This document shows, in pieces, positions 44,823 to 54,147 of a DNA stretch of 64,000 bases; position 1 is the first letter of the stretch, and each line of letters begins with the position of its first letter. Source of the stretch: Bhargavaea beijingensis (lineage in GTDB: Bacteria > Bacillota > Bacilli > Bacillales_A > Planococcaceae); assembly GCF_900101985.1 (NCBI RefSeq), contig NZ_FNAR01000011.1:1-64000 (forward strand). The letters are read 5' to 3'. The position numbers and the translations under genes are program-made. A model generated the notes under the pieces. The model did no database searches. It was not told where the DNA came from and saw only the letters and a program-made list of their open reading frames with translations.

Positions 44823-45166
44823 GGGAAATACTTGCCGGTGAACAAGTGGAATGGATCGAGGCCGGAGCATGTTCCCGGCTGCCGCAATCGCTCTCCGGCA
44901 GGGTGGTGCTGGCCGGGATTGAATCCTACCTATCAGCCAATCACGAGAATGAAGAAACCGCCATGGAAGACGTGTTCCGCTTTGTCCAAGCCGCGGACCG
45001 GGAAAAGCTGACCATTATCGTGACGGACATCGGCCGGGGCATTGTTCCGGCTGATCCGCATGAGCGCTGGCTTCGGGATGTGTGCGGAAGGCTGAACCAG
45101 CGTCTGTTCCGGGAAGCCGGCCGCATCACGCGGATCTGGTACGGCCTTGCGCAAGAATTAAAATGA
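44774..45166 (+). CDS. Short CobU-like nucleotide-binding protein
   Basis: A 130-residue protein. It keeps a P-loop (VVIGGAHNGKREYVREIL) and the CobU-type C-terminus (IVTDIGRGIVPADPHERWLR, DVCGRLNQRLFREAGRITRI) but lacks the middle with the guanylylation histidine. A full cobU lies 2.1 kb upstream in the same operon. It may be a kinase-only form, a regulatory partner, or a decaying duplicate. GTG start after GGGAGGAGGGACATCG, inside the cobC gene. Confidence 0.72.
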   Translation: MHVVIGGAHNGKREYVREILAGEQVEWIEAGACSRLPQSLSGRVVLAGIESYLSANHENEETAMEDVFRFVQAADREKLTIIVTDIGRGIVPADPHERWLRDVCGRLNQRLFREAGRITRIWYGLAQELK

Positions 45167-45187
45167 ATACATAGGAGGAGGATCAGG

Positions 45188-45784
45188 ATGGGGATTTACA
45201 CACGAACGGGAGACAAAGGAATGACAGGGCTGATCGGTGCGAGAGTGGGAAAGGATCACCTCCGTGTCGAGGCGTATGGGACCACGGACGAACTGAATTC
45301 ATTTATCGGCAAGTCGATGTCCGAGTTGCCGGATAAGCTGTTCGGTGATTTGCTTGAAGACTTGGAAGAGATCCAGCATGAGTTGTTTGACTGCGGGGGA
45401 GATCTGGCAACCGTCACCAAAAAACGGGAAGAGAAACTACGCCCGTCTTCCATTGAACGGCTTGAAAAACGAATTGACGAGCTGACGGAAGAAGCGCCTG
45501 AACTGGAGCGCTTCATCCTTCCCGGCGGAACAGATCCGGCTGCGACCCTCCACATTGCCCGGACGGTGGCAAGAAGGGCGGAGCGTCAGGTGGTCCGGCT
45601 GATGAATGCTGGGGAAGATGTTCCCGAAACCGTTCTTCAATACATCAACCGGCTGTCGGATTATTTGTTTGCCGCGGCACGAATCGCAAATTTCCGGCTT
45701 GGCCGGGCCGATGTCGAATATGCAAGGAGCGCCAAGGTGTTCCGGAATACAAAGCGGACCGGGAAAAAGGGTGGAGACGAATGA
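45188..45784 (+). CDS. pduO: ATP:cob(I)alamin adenosyltransferase, PduO type
   Basis: A 198-residue enzyme that transfers adenosyl from ATP to cob(I)alamin. The N-terminal ATP loop YTRTGDKGMTGLIGARVGKD, then VEAYGTTDELNSFIGKSM, FILPGGTDPAATLHIARTVA and RRAERQVVRLMN with YINRLSDYLFAAARIAN are all typical. It supplies AdoCbl, for example to IcmF. It starts 21 nt after the short CobU-like gene. Confidence 0.93.
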   Translation: MGIYTRTGDKGMTGLIGARVGKDHLRVEAYGTTDELNSFIGKSMSELPDKLFGDLLEDLEEIQHELFDCGGDLATVTKKREEKLRPSSIERLEKRIDELTEEAPELERFILPGGTDPAATLHIARTVARRAERQVVRLMNAGEDVPETVLQYINRLSDYLFAAARIANFRLGRADVEYARSAKVFRNTKRTGKKGGDE

Positions 45785-46266
45785 AGCGCACCCGTCTGCT
45801 GGCGCTCACTGCGATGGTGTCGGCACTTTGCGCGATCGGTGCTCTTGTAAAGATTCCGATGGGCATCGGATCGGCTGCGTTGGACTCCGCGCCGGCCCTG
45901 CTGTCGGCGGTTTTCCTGCCGCCGGCAGCGGCAGGGACGGCTGCGATGATCGGACATCTGATATCTGCGGTCACCGGCGGGACTCCGCTGGGACCGTTTC
46001 ATCTGCTGATTGCCGCTGAAATGTTTGTTGTGATCGGTGGGTTCGCCTGGCTGCACCATCATGGACGGAACGTTCTCAAATGGGGATTTTTCCTGATCGG
46101 TAACGGTGTGCTTGCAGTCCTGCCGTTTTACTGGCTTGTGTCACCGGCGTTTTTCTGGACGGCGATTGTCGCAATTCCGGCAGCGACACTGGTGAATGCC
46201 GTCATTGCCGGCGCCGTCATGCCGATTGTCAGGAAAGCAGTTGCCGGTGAAGAGGTGGCAAGGTGA
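45781..46266 (+). CDS. cblT: ECF-type S component, probable alpha-ribazole transporter CblT
   Basis: A 161-residue protein with five to six membrane helices. The N-terminus LALTAMVSALCAIGALVKIP, the middle LSAVFLPPAAAGTAAMIGHL and GTPLGPFHLLIAAEMFVVIG fit S components of ECF transporters. Its place between pduO and a CblS-like kinase matches the CblT-CblS pair described for Listeria and Geobacillus, which takes up and phosphorylates alpha-ribazole. No ECF energising genes are in the window. Confidence 0.72.
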   Translation: MKRTRLLALTAMVSALCAIGALVKIPMGIGSAALDSAPALLSAVFLPPAAAGTAAMIGHLISAVTGGTPLGPFHLLIAAEMFVVIGGFAWLHHHGRNVLKWGFFLIGNGVLAVLPFYWLVSPAFFWTAIVAIPAATLVNAVIAGAVMPIVRKAVAGEEVAR

Positions 46267-46937
46267 GAAATGCTTTGGAACTGGTCGGCGGTCTCGTCGT
46301 TACGACGGACAACTCGGGCGGAATCGGCATGAAGGAGGCCGACGCGGTCCATGCGCCGGATGACCTGGTCGGCTACTTCACGGCGAGGGTCACGTTGCTC
46401 GAACAGTGGGCGGCCGGAGCGGAACCGGTTGCCGTCATCCTTCACAATTTCGCCGGGGACGCCAGTTGGGACGACTACCTTTCCGGAATCCGGCGGGTGT
46501 TCTCGGAAAGCACGCTCGGTATGCCGCCGATATCGGGCAGTTCCGAGACGAACATGGAAATGCTCCAATCGGCCATGGCCGTGACAATGGTCGGAAGGAG
46601 ATGCCGTGAAGTTGCCCAATCCGGCGGGTCATGGTTTCTTTACGGCCGCCCGCTTGTCGGCCAGGACGTCATCAGGGAGCCGGAAAAGTGCGCGGAACTC
46701 GGTAAAGTCAAACGTGCACTTGATGGGGAACTCATTGACGCCGTCTGGCCGGCAGGGTCCGGCGGAATCGGTGCGGAATGGTTGCGCCTGACGGGGCGGC
46801 CGCTGGCCCGCTGGCCGGCGGGAGTAGATCCCGCAGCTTCCGCCGGGCCTGCCACGGCGGTGTTTGTCCGTGCGGTTCCGGGAAAAGAGGCGGAAGCTTC
46901 GGATCATTTCAGAGACTACTTCGATGAAATCGAATGA
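46263..46937 (+). CDS. cblS: Probable alpha-ribazole kinase CblS
   Basis: A 224-residue protein with features of the AIR-synthase-like kinase fold: LELVGGLVVTTDNSGGIGMK and GMPPISGSSETNMEMLQSAM, followed by AVTMVGRRCREVAQSGGSWF, GRPLVGQDVI near the middle. The gene is the last of the B12 operon and its GTG start overlaps cblT. CblS replaces CobT by making alpha-ribazole phosphate from salvaged alpha-ribazole. No cobT is seen here. The call rests on context and remembered family traits. Confidence 0.7.
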   Translation: MRNALELVGGLVVTTDNSGGIGMKEADAVHAPDDLVGYFTARVTLLEQWAAGAEPVAVILHNFAGDASWDDYLSGIRRVFSESTLGMPPISGSSETNMEMLQSAMAVTMVGRRCREVAQSGGSWFLYGRPLVGQDVIREPEKCAELGKVKRALDGELIDAVWPAGSGGIGAEWLRLTGRPLARWPAGVDPAASAGPATAVFVRAVPGKEAEASDHFRDYFDEIE

Positions 46938-47001
46938 TCAAGGGGCTTGATGTAGATTCCTGCACAGCGGCCCGGCAATCAATAGAAAAACAGACATTGC
47001 A

Positions 47002-47048
47002 GAGGCATGCGCGTTCCCGTAAACTTGGGGACACGATGCCTCACTTTT
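47002..47048 (+). terminator. Terminator of the B12 operon
   Basis: GAGGCAT (47002-47008) pairs with ATGCCTC (47036-47042), with an inner GTTCCC/GGGGAC stem, then ACTTTTGC. The 46938-47001 stretch is featureless. Confidence 0.65.
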
Positions 47049-47078
47049 GCTATTCGGGACAAAATTCAAAAATTATTG

Positions 47079-47107
47079 TTGACTGAATGCTCATTCATTA
47101 TTACACT
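47079..47107 (+). promoter_or_regulatory. fadF promoter with a palindromic operator in the spacer
   Basis: TTGACT (47079-47084), a 17-nt spacer and TACACT (47102-47107). TGAATG-CT-CATTCA (47084-47097), a perfect 6-bp dyad, fills the spacer. It resembles FadR/TetR-type sites of fatty-acid genes but with a shorter centre than the B. subtilis FadR box. The TetR gene at 54144 is the obvious candidate binder. Confidence 0.65.
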
Positions 47108-47197
47108 GGAATCATAAAGAGATACCGGAGCGGGCTTGGACTTCACCATGTGAAAGCGGATTCAATGCCGGCCGGTACCGGAAAGGGAGGGACCATT

Positions 47198-49363
47198 GTG
47201 AACCCATTGCTAATCGCCAACTGGATTCTGTTCCTGGCCGTCACTGCGTACGCGCTCGGATTGTTCACATACGTGGTCAAAACACGCATTGACTTTATCA
47301 GGCTCGGGAAGAAAGAGGAGTTTGATGCCAAGATCGATGAACGGCTGCATGCGGTATGGACAAACGTCTTCGGACAGAAAAAGCTTCTGAAGGACAAGAA
47401 GAGCGGTACGATTCACGTCATGTTCTTCTACGGATTCCTTCTTGTTCAGTTCGGGGCAATCGACCTGATCTGGAAAGGGCTGAAGCCGGATTCCCACTTG
47501 CCGTTCGGCCCGGTTTATCCGTTCTTCACTTTCTTCCAGGAAATCGTCGTCTTCATGATTCTCGTCGCGGTTGTCTGGGCGTTCTACCGCCGCTACGTTG
47601 AGAAGCTCGTCCGGCTGCGCCGCGGCTGGAAAGCCGGCCTCGTCCTGATCTTTATCGGAACCCTCATGCTGTCGACGCTCGTTGCAAATGGCATGAACAT
47701 GATCTGGCACGGCCATGGGACAACCTGGACGGAACCGATGGCTTCTGCGATCGCTTCCGCGTTCAGCTGGATGTCGCCGACAGCGGCCGCCGCCGTGTTC
47801 TTTGTCGCATGGTGGGTACACCTGCTGACATTGCTCGCGTTCCTCGTGTATGTGCCTCAGTCGAAGCACGCCCACCTGATCGCAGGTCCCGCGAACACGT
47901 ATCTCATGCGATTTGACCGCAGGGGCAAGCTGGCGCCGATCGACTTCGCCGCGCTTGAGGAAGACGATTCGGAAGAAGAAGGCGGCGAAGAAGAGATGCC
48001 GTCGATCGGAGTCGGGAAAATCCAGGACTTCACACAGCTCCAGATGCTTGACTTTTATGCTTGTGTGGAATGCGGGCGATGCACGAACATGTGCCCGGCA
48101 ACCGGCACCGGCAAGATGCTGTCTCCGATGGACCTGATCACCAAGCTGCGCGATCACCTGACCAACACGGGCGCGGTCACGACCAAACAAAAACCGTGGG
48201 TGCCGCCGTTCATGTTCAACGACACACGCGGCAACCAGCTCGCGGTGGCGGCAGGCGCTGAAGGTGCGGTTATCGGCGATATCTACAGCCCATCCCTGAT
48301 CGGGGAGGTCATCACGGAAGAAGAGATCTGGGCGTGCACCACCTGCCGGAACTGCGAGGATCAGTGCCCGGTCATGAACGAACACGTCGACAAAATCATC
48401 GATCTCCGCCGCTACCTTGTCATGACGGAAGGCCGCATGGATGCCGACGCCCAGCGAGCGATGACGAACATCGAACGCCAGGGCAACCCTTGGGGCCTCA
48501 ACCGGAAGGAAAAGGAGAACTGGCGCGAAGCGCGTCCGGACCTCCTCATCCCGACAGTCAAAGAAGCAAAAAAATCCGGAGAAGACTTCGAGTACCTACT
48601 CTGGGTCGGTGCGATGGGGGCATTCGACAACCGTTCCCAGAAAATCGCGCTGTCGTTCGCTCATCTTCTGAACGAAGCTGGCGTCAAGTTCGCCATCCTT
48701 GGAAACAAGGAAAAGAACTCCGGTGACACACCGCGCCGCCTCGGAAACGAATTCCTGTTCCAGGAGCTGGCCGAAGCGAACATCAAAGAGTTTGAAAAGA
48801 ACGGAGTCAAGAAAATCATCACGATTGACCCGCACGCCTACAACATTTTCAAAAACGAGTATCCGGACTTTGGCTATCAGGCCATCGTCTACCACCATAC
48901 CGAGTTTCTGCACAAGCTCCTCATGGAAGGCAAGCTGAAACCGAAGTACGCGGTGAACGAAAAGATCACGTTCCACGACTCGTGCTATCTCGGACGCTAT
49001 AACGATGTGTACGATGCGCCGCGTGAAATTCTGAAGTCCATCCCGGGCGTCGAACTTGTCGAGATGGTCCGTAACCGCCAGGATGCGATGTGCTGCGGTG
49101 CAGGCGGCGGGCTCATGTGGATGGAAGAAGACAAGGGACACCGGATCAACGTCGCCCGGACCGAACAGGCGCTGGAAGTCAACCCGTCCGTCATCTCTTC
49201 CGCCTGCCCGTACTGCCTGACGATGATCTCTGATGGCACAAAAGCGGTTGAAGTGGAAGACAAGGTCGGCACGTACGACGTTGCGGAACTTCTTGAGCGC
49301 TCCATTTTCGGGGACAACCTGGAACCGGCGGCCGAAGAAGAGAAAGAACCGATTCTCCAGTAA
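47198..49363 (+). CDS. fadF: Membrane iron-sulfur oxidoreductase FadF (EtfD-like)
   Basis: A 721-residue protein carrying electrons from acyl-CoA dehydrogenase/ETF to the quinone pool. About five N-terminal membrane helices (residues 1-245) of heterodisulfide-reductase gamma type, then a 4Fe-4S ferredoxin pair, CVECGRCTNMCP (about 289) and CTTCRNCEDQCPVMNEH (about 381), then two CCG domains (HDSCYLGRYND, MCCGAGGGLMWMEE near 631, SSACPYCLTMISDG). In Bacillus fadF lies before acdA and rpoE, as here. GTG at 47198 follows GGGAGGGACCATT. Confidence 0.9.
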   Translation: MNPLLIANWILFLAVTAYALGLFTYVVKTRIDFIRLGKKEEFDAKIDERLHAVWTNVFGQKKLLKDKKSGTIHVMFFYGFLLVQFGAIDLIWKGLKPDSHLPFGPVYPFFTFFQEIVVFMILVAVVWAFYRRYVEKLVRLRRGWKAGLVLIFIGTLMLSTLVANGMNMIWHGHGTTWTEPMASAIASAFSWMSPTAAAAVFFVAWWVHLLTLLAFLVYVPQSKHAHLIAGPANTYLMRFDRRGKLAPIDFAALEEDDSEEEGGEEEMPSIGVGKIQDFTQLQMLDFYACVECGRCTNMCPATGTGKMLSPMDLITKLRDHLTNTGAVTTKQKPWVPPFMFNDTRGNQLAVAAGAEGAVIGDIYSPSLIGEVITEEEIWACTTCRNCEDQCPVMNEHVDKIIDLRRYLVMTEGRMDADAQRAMTNIERQGNPWGLNRKEKENWREARPDLLIPTVKEAKKSGEDFEYLLWVGAMGAFDNRSQKIALSFAHLLNEAGVKFAILGNKEKNSGDTPRRLGNEFLFQELAEANIKEFEKNGVKKIITIDPHAYNIFKNEYPDFGYQAIVYHHTEFLHKLLMEGKLKPKYAVNEKITFHDSCYLGRYNDVYDAPREILKSIPGVELVEMVRNRQDAMCCGAGGGLMWMEEDKGHRINVARTEQALEVNPSVISSACPYCLTMISDGTKAVEVEDKVGTYDVAELLERSIFGDNLEPAAEEEKEPILQ

Positions 49364-49410
49364 GCCGTTGCAGATACTTTGAAAATTCGATACAATGAAA
49401 TAAATGAAAG

Positions 49411-49437
49411 AGGGAGTGCCGGTCACTCCCTTTTTAT
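49411..49437 (+). terminator. Terminator between fadF and the thiolase gene
   Basis: AGGGAGTG (49411-49418) pairs with CACTCCCT (49424-49431), then TTTTATT. The thiolase gene may thus have its own promoter in 49440-49520, but I see no clear one. Confidence 0.75.
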
Positions 49438-49544
49438 TGGAGTTTTGTCGAGCGAGCGTTCAGTCACTCATTGGACCGGCGCTGCCCGACATTGTCTCAA
49501 TCCGACATGAAAACGCTCTCAAAACCAAAAGGGGGAAATCGATC

Positions 49545-50750
49545 ATGGCAAGAACGGCGATTCTTGGCGGGGCACGAACACCATTCGGAAAATTCGGCGG
49601 GCTGCTCGCGTCTCAGACGGCAAGCGATCTTGGAGGAGTGGCGATCCGGGCAGCCTTGGAACGGACCGGAACATCACCGGAAGAAGTAGACGAAGTCATC
49701 ATGGGAACCGTCCTGCAGGGCGGCCAGGGACAGATCCCGTCGCGGCAGGCCGCGAACAAGGCAGGCATCCCGTGGAAGGTGAAGACCGAAACGATTAATA
49801 AAGTCTGCGCATCCGGCATGCGCGCGGTGACACTCGGCGACCAGCTTATCCGCCTCGGCGAAGAGCAGGTGATCGTGGCGGGCGGCATGGAATCGATGTC
49901 GAACGCACCGTACTATATGCCGAAGGGCCGCTTCGGCCTGAAGATGGGCGATGCGCCGCTGGTCGACGGAATGATCCATGACGGGCTGTCCTGCTCGTTC
50001 CACCCGGACCGGGTGCATATGGGCACGTACGGGAACAGCACCGCGGAAACGATGGAGCTGACGCGCGAAGCCCAGGACGAATGGGCGCTCCGAAGCCATG
50101 AGCGCGCCGTGAAGGCGATCGATGAAGCCCTGTTTGTGGAAGAAACCGTGGCGGTCGAGGTACCCGCACGGAGAGGGCAGACCATCCTCGTCGGGGAAGA
50201 CGAGGCACCCCGCCGCGATACGTCTTACGAGACGCTTGCGAAGCTGAAGCCGGCATTCGGCAAGGAAGGCACCATCACGGCCGGCAACGCGCCGGGAGTC
50301 AATGATGGCGCCTGCGCGCTCGTCCTGATGGATGCCGATCATGCGATTCAGCAAGGCAAGGATGTGCTGGCTGAGATCATCGCCCATGCGGAAGTCGCCG
50401 TGGAGCCTGAAAACTTCCCTCAGACACCGGGGCTTGTCATCAATAAAATCCTGGAAAAGACGGGCAAGTCGCTGGAGGAAATCGACCTGTTCGAGATCAA
50501 CGAAGCGTTTGCGGCCGTGTCGCTCGCCAGCGCGAAAATCGCAGGGCTCGATCCGGAGAAAGTCAACGTCAACGGCGGCGCAGTCGCGCTCGGCCACCCG
50601 ATCGGTGCGAGCGGCGCACGGATCATTTTAACACTCGCGCATGAGCTGAAGCGCCGTGGCGGCGGCACCGGCATCGCTGCAATCTGCTCGGGCGGCGGCC
50701 AGGGGGATGCCGTCATGATCGAAGTACCAAAACAGGGACAGGGGGAATAA
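49545..50750 (+). CDS. Acetyl-CoA C-acetyltransferase (thiolase)
   Basis: A 401-residue thiolase that cleaves or forms acetoacetyl-CoA or longer 3-ketoacyl-CoA. The nucleophile Cys is in [20 protein letters not shown], where most biosynthetic-type enzymes have CGSG. Other catalytic motifs are [33 protein letters not shown] and [15 protein letters not shown]. It heads a run thiolase-hbd-acd-acd-tetR-icmF. ATG at 49545 follows AAAAGGGGGAAATCGATC. Confidence 0.92.
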   Translation: MARTAILGGARTPFGKFGGLLASQTASDLGGVAIRAALERTGTSPEEVDEVIMGTVLQGGQGQIPSRQAANKAGIPWKVKTETINKVCASGMRAVTLGDQLIRLGEEQVIVAGGMESMSNAPYYMPKGRFGLKMGDAPLVDGMIHDGLSCSFHPDRVHMGTYGNSTAETMELTREAQDEWALRSHERAVKAIDEALFVEETVAVEVPARRGQTILVGEDEAPRRDTSYETLAKLKPAFGKEGTITAGNAPGVNDGACALVLMDADHAIQQGKDVLAEIIAHAEVAVEPENFPQTPGLVINKILEKTGKSLEEIDLFEINEAFAAVSLASAKIAGLDPEKVNVNGGAVALGHPIGASGARIILTLAHELKRRGGGTGIAAICSGGGQGDAVMIEVPKQGQGE

Positions 50751-50752
50751 AC

Positions 50753-51604
50753 ATGGACATCAAACACGTCATGGTCATCGGAGCCGGACAGATGGGCGGC
50801 GGCATCGCACAGGTGTGCGCCCAGGCCGGGTTCGACGTGACCCTAAATGATATCAGCGAAGAAGCCTATGAAAAAGGACTCGGTGTCATCACGAAAAATC
50901 TTTCCCGCGGAGTGGAAAAGGGCCGGATGACGGAAGAGGAAAAAGAAGCCGCGCTCGGCCGCATACGGAAGTCGACGGATCTTTCCGATGCGCAGCATGC
51001 CGACCTGATCATCGAGGCGGCAGTTGAAAAAATGGCGATCAAGCAGTCAATCTTCAAGCAGCTTGACGAACACGCGCAGGAACATGCGATTTTATCAACG
51101 AACACATCCGCGCTGCCGATCACGGAAATTGCCGCTGTCACCAACCGGCCGGGACAAGTGATCGGGATGCACTTCATGAATCCGGTGCCGGTCATGAAGC
51201 TGGTGGAAATCATCCGGGGCCTCGCCACAACCGATGAAACGTACCAGGCGGTCGAGGACATGACGAGGAAGCTGTCCAAGACGCCGGTCGAGGTGAACGA
51301 CTATCCGGGATTCGTCTCGAATCGCGTGCTCATGCCGATGATCAACGAAGCGATTTTCACGTTATATGAAGGCGTCGCAACAAAAGAAGCCATCGACGAA
51401 GTGATGAAACTTGGCATGAACCACCCGATGGGCCCGCTCCAGCTTGCGGACTTTATCGGCCTGGACACTTGCTTGTACATCATGGAAGTGTTGCAAGACG
51501 GTTTCGGCGATCCGAAATACCGCCCGTGCCCGTTGCTCCGCAAATACGTCAACGCCGGCTGGCTCGGCAAAAAGTCGGGCCGCGGTTTTTACATCTACGA
51601 ATAA
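50753..51604 (+). CDS. hbd: 3-hydroxybutyryl-CoA dehydrogenase
   Basis: A 283-residue NAD-dependent dehydrogenase converting 3-hydroxyacyl-CoA to 3-ketoacyl-CoA. Rossmann motif [20 protein letters not shown], catalytic His in [20 protein letters not shown], and [20 protein letters not shown] with the C-terminal [18 protein letters not shown]. It follows the thiolase stop by 2 nt. Confidence 0.93.
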   Translation: MDIKHVMVIGAGQMGGGIAQVCAQAGFDVTLNDISEEAYEKGLGVITKNLSRGVEKGRMTEEEKEAALGRIRKSTDLSDAQHADLIIEAAVEKMAIKQSIFKQLDEHAQEHAILSTNTSALPITEIAAVTNRPGQVIGMHFMNPVPVMKLVEIIRGLATTDETYQAVEDMTRKLSKTPVEVNDYPGFVSNRVLMPMINEAIFTLYEGVATKEAIDEVMKLGMNHPMGPLQLADFIGLDTCLYIMEVLQDGFGDPKYRPCPLLRKYVNAGWLGKKSGRGFYIYE

Positions 51605-51646
51605 GCCGGGCCGTCTGCACGGCATTTATTAGAAGAGGTGCACACC

Positions 51647-52783
51647 ATGGATTTTACATTCAACGAAGAGCAGAACATGATGCGCCGGATGGTGCGCGAC
51701 TTTGCGAAAAACGAGGTGGAACCGTTTATCCCCCGGATGGAGGCCGGCGAGTTCCCGCGTCCGCTGCTTGAAAAGATGGGGGAGCTCGGGCTTATGGGCA
51801 TCACGGTGCCCGAAAAGTATGGCGGCTCCGGAATGGACTACACCAGCTACATCATTGCAATCCATGAGCTGTCCAAAGCAAGCGCCGTCATGGGTGTGAT
51901 CCTGAGCGTCCATACGTCGGTCGGCATCAACCCGATCCTGAAGTTCGGGACGGAAGAGCAGAAACAGGAGTATATCCCGAAGATGGCGTCGGGCGAGTAT
52001 CTCGGCGCATTCTGCCTCACCGAGCCGTCCTCGGGATCTGATGCCGGCGCGATGAAGACAAAGGCCGTAAAAAAAGACGGCCACTACGTGCTGAACGGTT
52101 CCAAAGTGTTTATCACGAACGGGGGCGAGGCGGATGTCTACATCGTTTTTGCCAACACGAATCCGGCAGCGGGAAGCCGCGGCGTCACGGCGTTTATCGT
52201 CGATAAAGGCACGCCGGGCCTCGTCATCGGCAAGGACGAGGAGAAGATGGGCCTCCACGGCTCCCGCACCGTCCAGCTGACGTTCGAGGACATGAGCGTG
52301 CCGGAGAATAACGTGCTCGGCCAGGAAGGCGAAGGATTCAAGATCGCCCTCGCCAACCTGGACGCCGGCCGGATCGGCATTGCCGCCCAGTCGCTCGGTA
52401 TCGCGGAAGCCGCGACCGAAGCGGCCGTCACTTATGCAAAGGAACGGGTGCAGTTTGGCAAGCCGATTGCGGCAAACCAGGGAATTGGCTTCAAGCTCGC
52501 CGACATGGCGACATCTGTGGAAGCGGCACGTCTTCTCGTCTACCAGGCGGCCGACCTGTACGGCCGCGGCCTGCCCGCCGGCAAGGAAGCCTCGATGGCA
52601 AAACTGTTCGCCTCCCAGGCGGCCATGGACTGCGCCATCGAAGGCGTCCAAGTCTACGGCGGTTACGGCTACACTGAAGACTACCCTGTGGAACGCTATT
52701 TCCGCGATGCGAAAGTGACGCAGATCTATGAAGGCACGAGCGAGATCCAGCGGATGGTCATCAGCAAACATCTCACAAAGTGA
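51647..52783 (+). CDS. Acyl-CoA dehydrogenase (first copy)
   Basis: A 378-residue FAD enzyme making the first oxidation of acyl-CoA. FAD/substrate motifs AFCLTEPSSGSDAGAMKTKA, the catalytic Glu segment QIYEGTSEIQRMVISKHL and [20 protein letters not shown] are intact. Short-chain or branched-chain preference is likely but not readable. Start ATG 51647 after AGAGGTGCACACC. A 224-nt gap with a 21-bp repeat array separates it from its paralogue. Confidence 0.92.
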   Translation: MDFTFNEEQNMMRRMVRDFAKNEVEPFIPRMEAGEFPRPLLEKMGELGLMGITVPEKYGGSGMDYTSYIIAIHELSKASAVMGVILSVHTSVGINPILKFGTEEQKQEYIPKMASGEYLGAFCLTEPSSGSDAGAMKTKAVKKDGHYVLNGSKVFITNGGEADVYIVFANTNPAAGSRGVTAFIVDKGTPGLVIGKDEEKMGLHGSRTVQLTFEDMSVPENNVLGQEGEGFKIALANLDAGRIGIAAQSLGIAEAATEAAVTYAKERVQFGKPIAANQGIGFKLADMATSVEAARLLVYQAADLYGRGLPAGKEASMAKLFASQAAMDCAIEGVQVYGGYGYTEDYPVERYFRDAKVTQIYEGTSEIQRMVISKHLTK

Positions 52784-52837
52784 GAGGCTCTGCGCCCACA
52801 AGCGGGCGTTGGGGCGAATCTCCTGGCCCGGCGGCAT

Positions 52838-52921
52838 GAAAGATCAGAAAGGGCGGCCGAAAGATAATGAAGCCACGGCGAAAGATCAGAACCGGGCCGT
52901 GAATGATCAACAAGGCTGCCG
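52838..52921. repeat. Tandem 21-bp repeat, four units, between the two acyl-CoA dehydrogenase genes
   Basis: Units start at 52838, 52859, 52880 and 52901. The left parts are GAAAGATCAGAA, GAAAGATAATGA, GAAAGATCAGAA and GAATGATCAACA; the right nine bases vary (AGGGCGGCC, AGCCACGGC, CCGGGCCGT, AGGCTGCCG). A weak fifth unit may precede. It lies 54 nt after a stop codon. No terminator is seen in this gap, so it is probably transcribed. An 86-residue frame crosses it but overlaps the upstream gene and has no ribosome site. Confidence 0.75.
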
Positions 52922-53007
52922 CCTGCCGGTTGCTGCGCCCCGTATCACGCGCCCTATAAAAGGACTAATAAACGGCCCGGCCGATTGACCGAAAGGTGGA
53001 AAACAAA

Positions 53008-54147
53008 ATGAACTTTAAATTGTCCGAAGAACATGAAATGATCCGGAAAATGGTGCGCGACTTTGCAGAAAAGGATGTCGCGCCGACAGCGGCGGAGCGC
53101 GATGAGGAAGAGCGCTTCGACGTGGAGCTGTTCCACAAGATGGCTGAGCTCGGCCTTACAGGCATTCCTTGGCCTGAAGAGTACGGGGGCATCGGTTCGG
53201 ATTTCCTCGCATACGTCATCGCTGTCGAGGAGCTTTCCCGCGTCGATGCGTCCGCAGGTGTTGTCCTGTCGGCGCATACATCGCTTGCCGGCTGGCCGGT
53301 CTATAAATACGGCACGGAAGAGCAGAAGCAGAAGTATCTCCGTCCGATGGCGGAAGGCTCGAAAATCGGGGCTTACTGCCTGACGGAAGCGGGCTCAGGT
53401 TCTGATGCGGGCGGCATGAAGACGACCGCGAAAAAGGATGGCGACCATTACATTCTGAACGGTTCCAAGATGTTCATCACGAACGGAGGGATTGCCGACA
53501 CGTACATCGTGTTCGCAGTCACCGACCCATCCTCGAAGCACAAAGGCACGAGCGCATTTATCGTAGAAAGTGATTTTGAAGGCTTCGCGGTCGGTAAAAA
53601 GGAGAAAAAGCTGGGCATCCGTTCGTCCCCGACAACAGAAGTCATCTTTGACAACTGCAGAGTCCCTGCCGAAAACCTGCTTGGCGAAGAGGGCCAGGGA
53701 TTCATCATCGCCATGAAAACACTGGACGGTGGCCGTAACGGTATTGCGGCACAAGCGGTGGGCATTGCGCAAGGCGCGCTTGACCACTCGGTTGCCTACG
53801 CGAAGGAGCGCGAGCAGTTCGGCAAGCCGATCGCGGCAAACCAGGGCATCGGCTTCAAGCTCGCTGATATGGCAACTTCGATCGAGGCGTCCCGACTGCT
53901 CACTTATCAGGCAGCTTGGCTCGAGTCGAACGGCCTCCCGTACGGCAAGGAGTCCGCAATGGCGAAACTCATGGCTGGCGACACGGCGATGAACGTTACG
54001 ACGGAGGCGGTCCAGGTGTACGGCGGGTACGGCTATACGAAAGATTATCCGGTCGAGCGCTTTATGCGTGATGCGAAAATCACGCAGATTTACGAGGGCA
54101 CACAGGAGATCCAGCGCCTCGTCATCTCCCGTATGCTGACAAAATGA
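53008..54147 (+). CDS. Acyl-CoA dehydrogenase (second copy)
   Basis: A 379-residue FAD-dependent acyl-CoA dehydrogenase, clearly paralogous to the preceding one. Motifs: [40 protein letters not shown] and the catalytic Glu in [18 protein letters not shown]. FadF-linked AcdA is the Bacillus counterpart of one of the two. ATG at 53008 follows GAAAGGTGG. Its stop overlaps the TetR gene start (ATGA). Confidence 0.92.
   Translation: MNFKLSEEHEMIRKMVRDFAEKDVAPTAAERDEEERFDVELFHKMAELGLTGIPWPEEYGGIGSDFLAYVIAVEELSRVDASAGVVLSAHTSLAGWPVYKYGTEEQKQKYLRPMAEGSKIGAYCLTEAGSGSDAGGMKTTAKKDGDHYILNGSKMFITNGGIADTYIVFAVTDPSSKHKGTSAFIVESDFEGFAVGKKEKKLGIRSSPTTEVIFDNCRVPAENLLGEEGQGFIIAMKTLDGGRNGIAAQAVGIAQGALDHSVAYAKEREQFGKPIAANQGIGFKLADMATSIEASRLLTYQAAWLESNGLPYGKESAMAKLMAGDTAMNVTTEAVQVYGGYGYTKDYPVERFMRDAKITQIYEGTQEIQRLVISRMLTK

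Noticed and set aside
52838-52921. CRISPR array
   Set aside because: A 21-bp unit with only 9 variable bases is far too short for repeat plus spacer, and no cas gene is nearby.
52728-52988. An 86-residue frame containing heptads such as KDQKGRP and KDQNRAV
   Set aside because: It overlaps the end of the acyl-CoA dehydrogenase gene, has no ribosome site, and the heptads are just the 21-bp DNA repeat read in frame.
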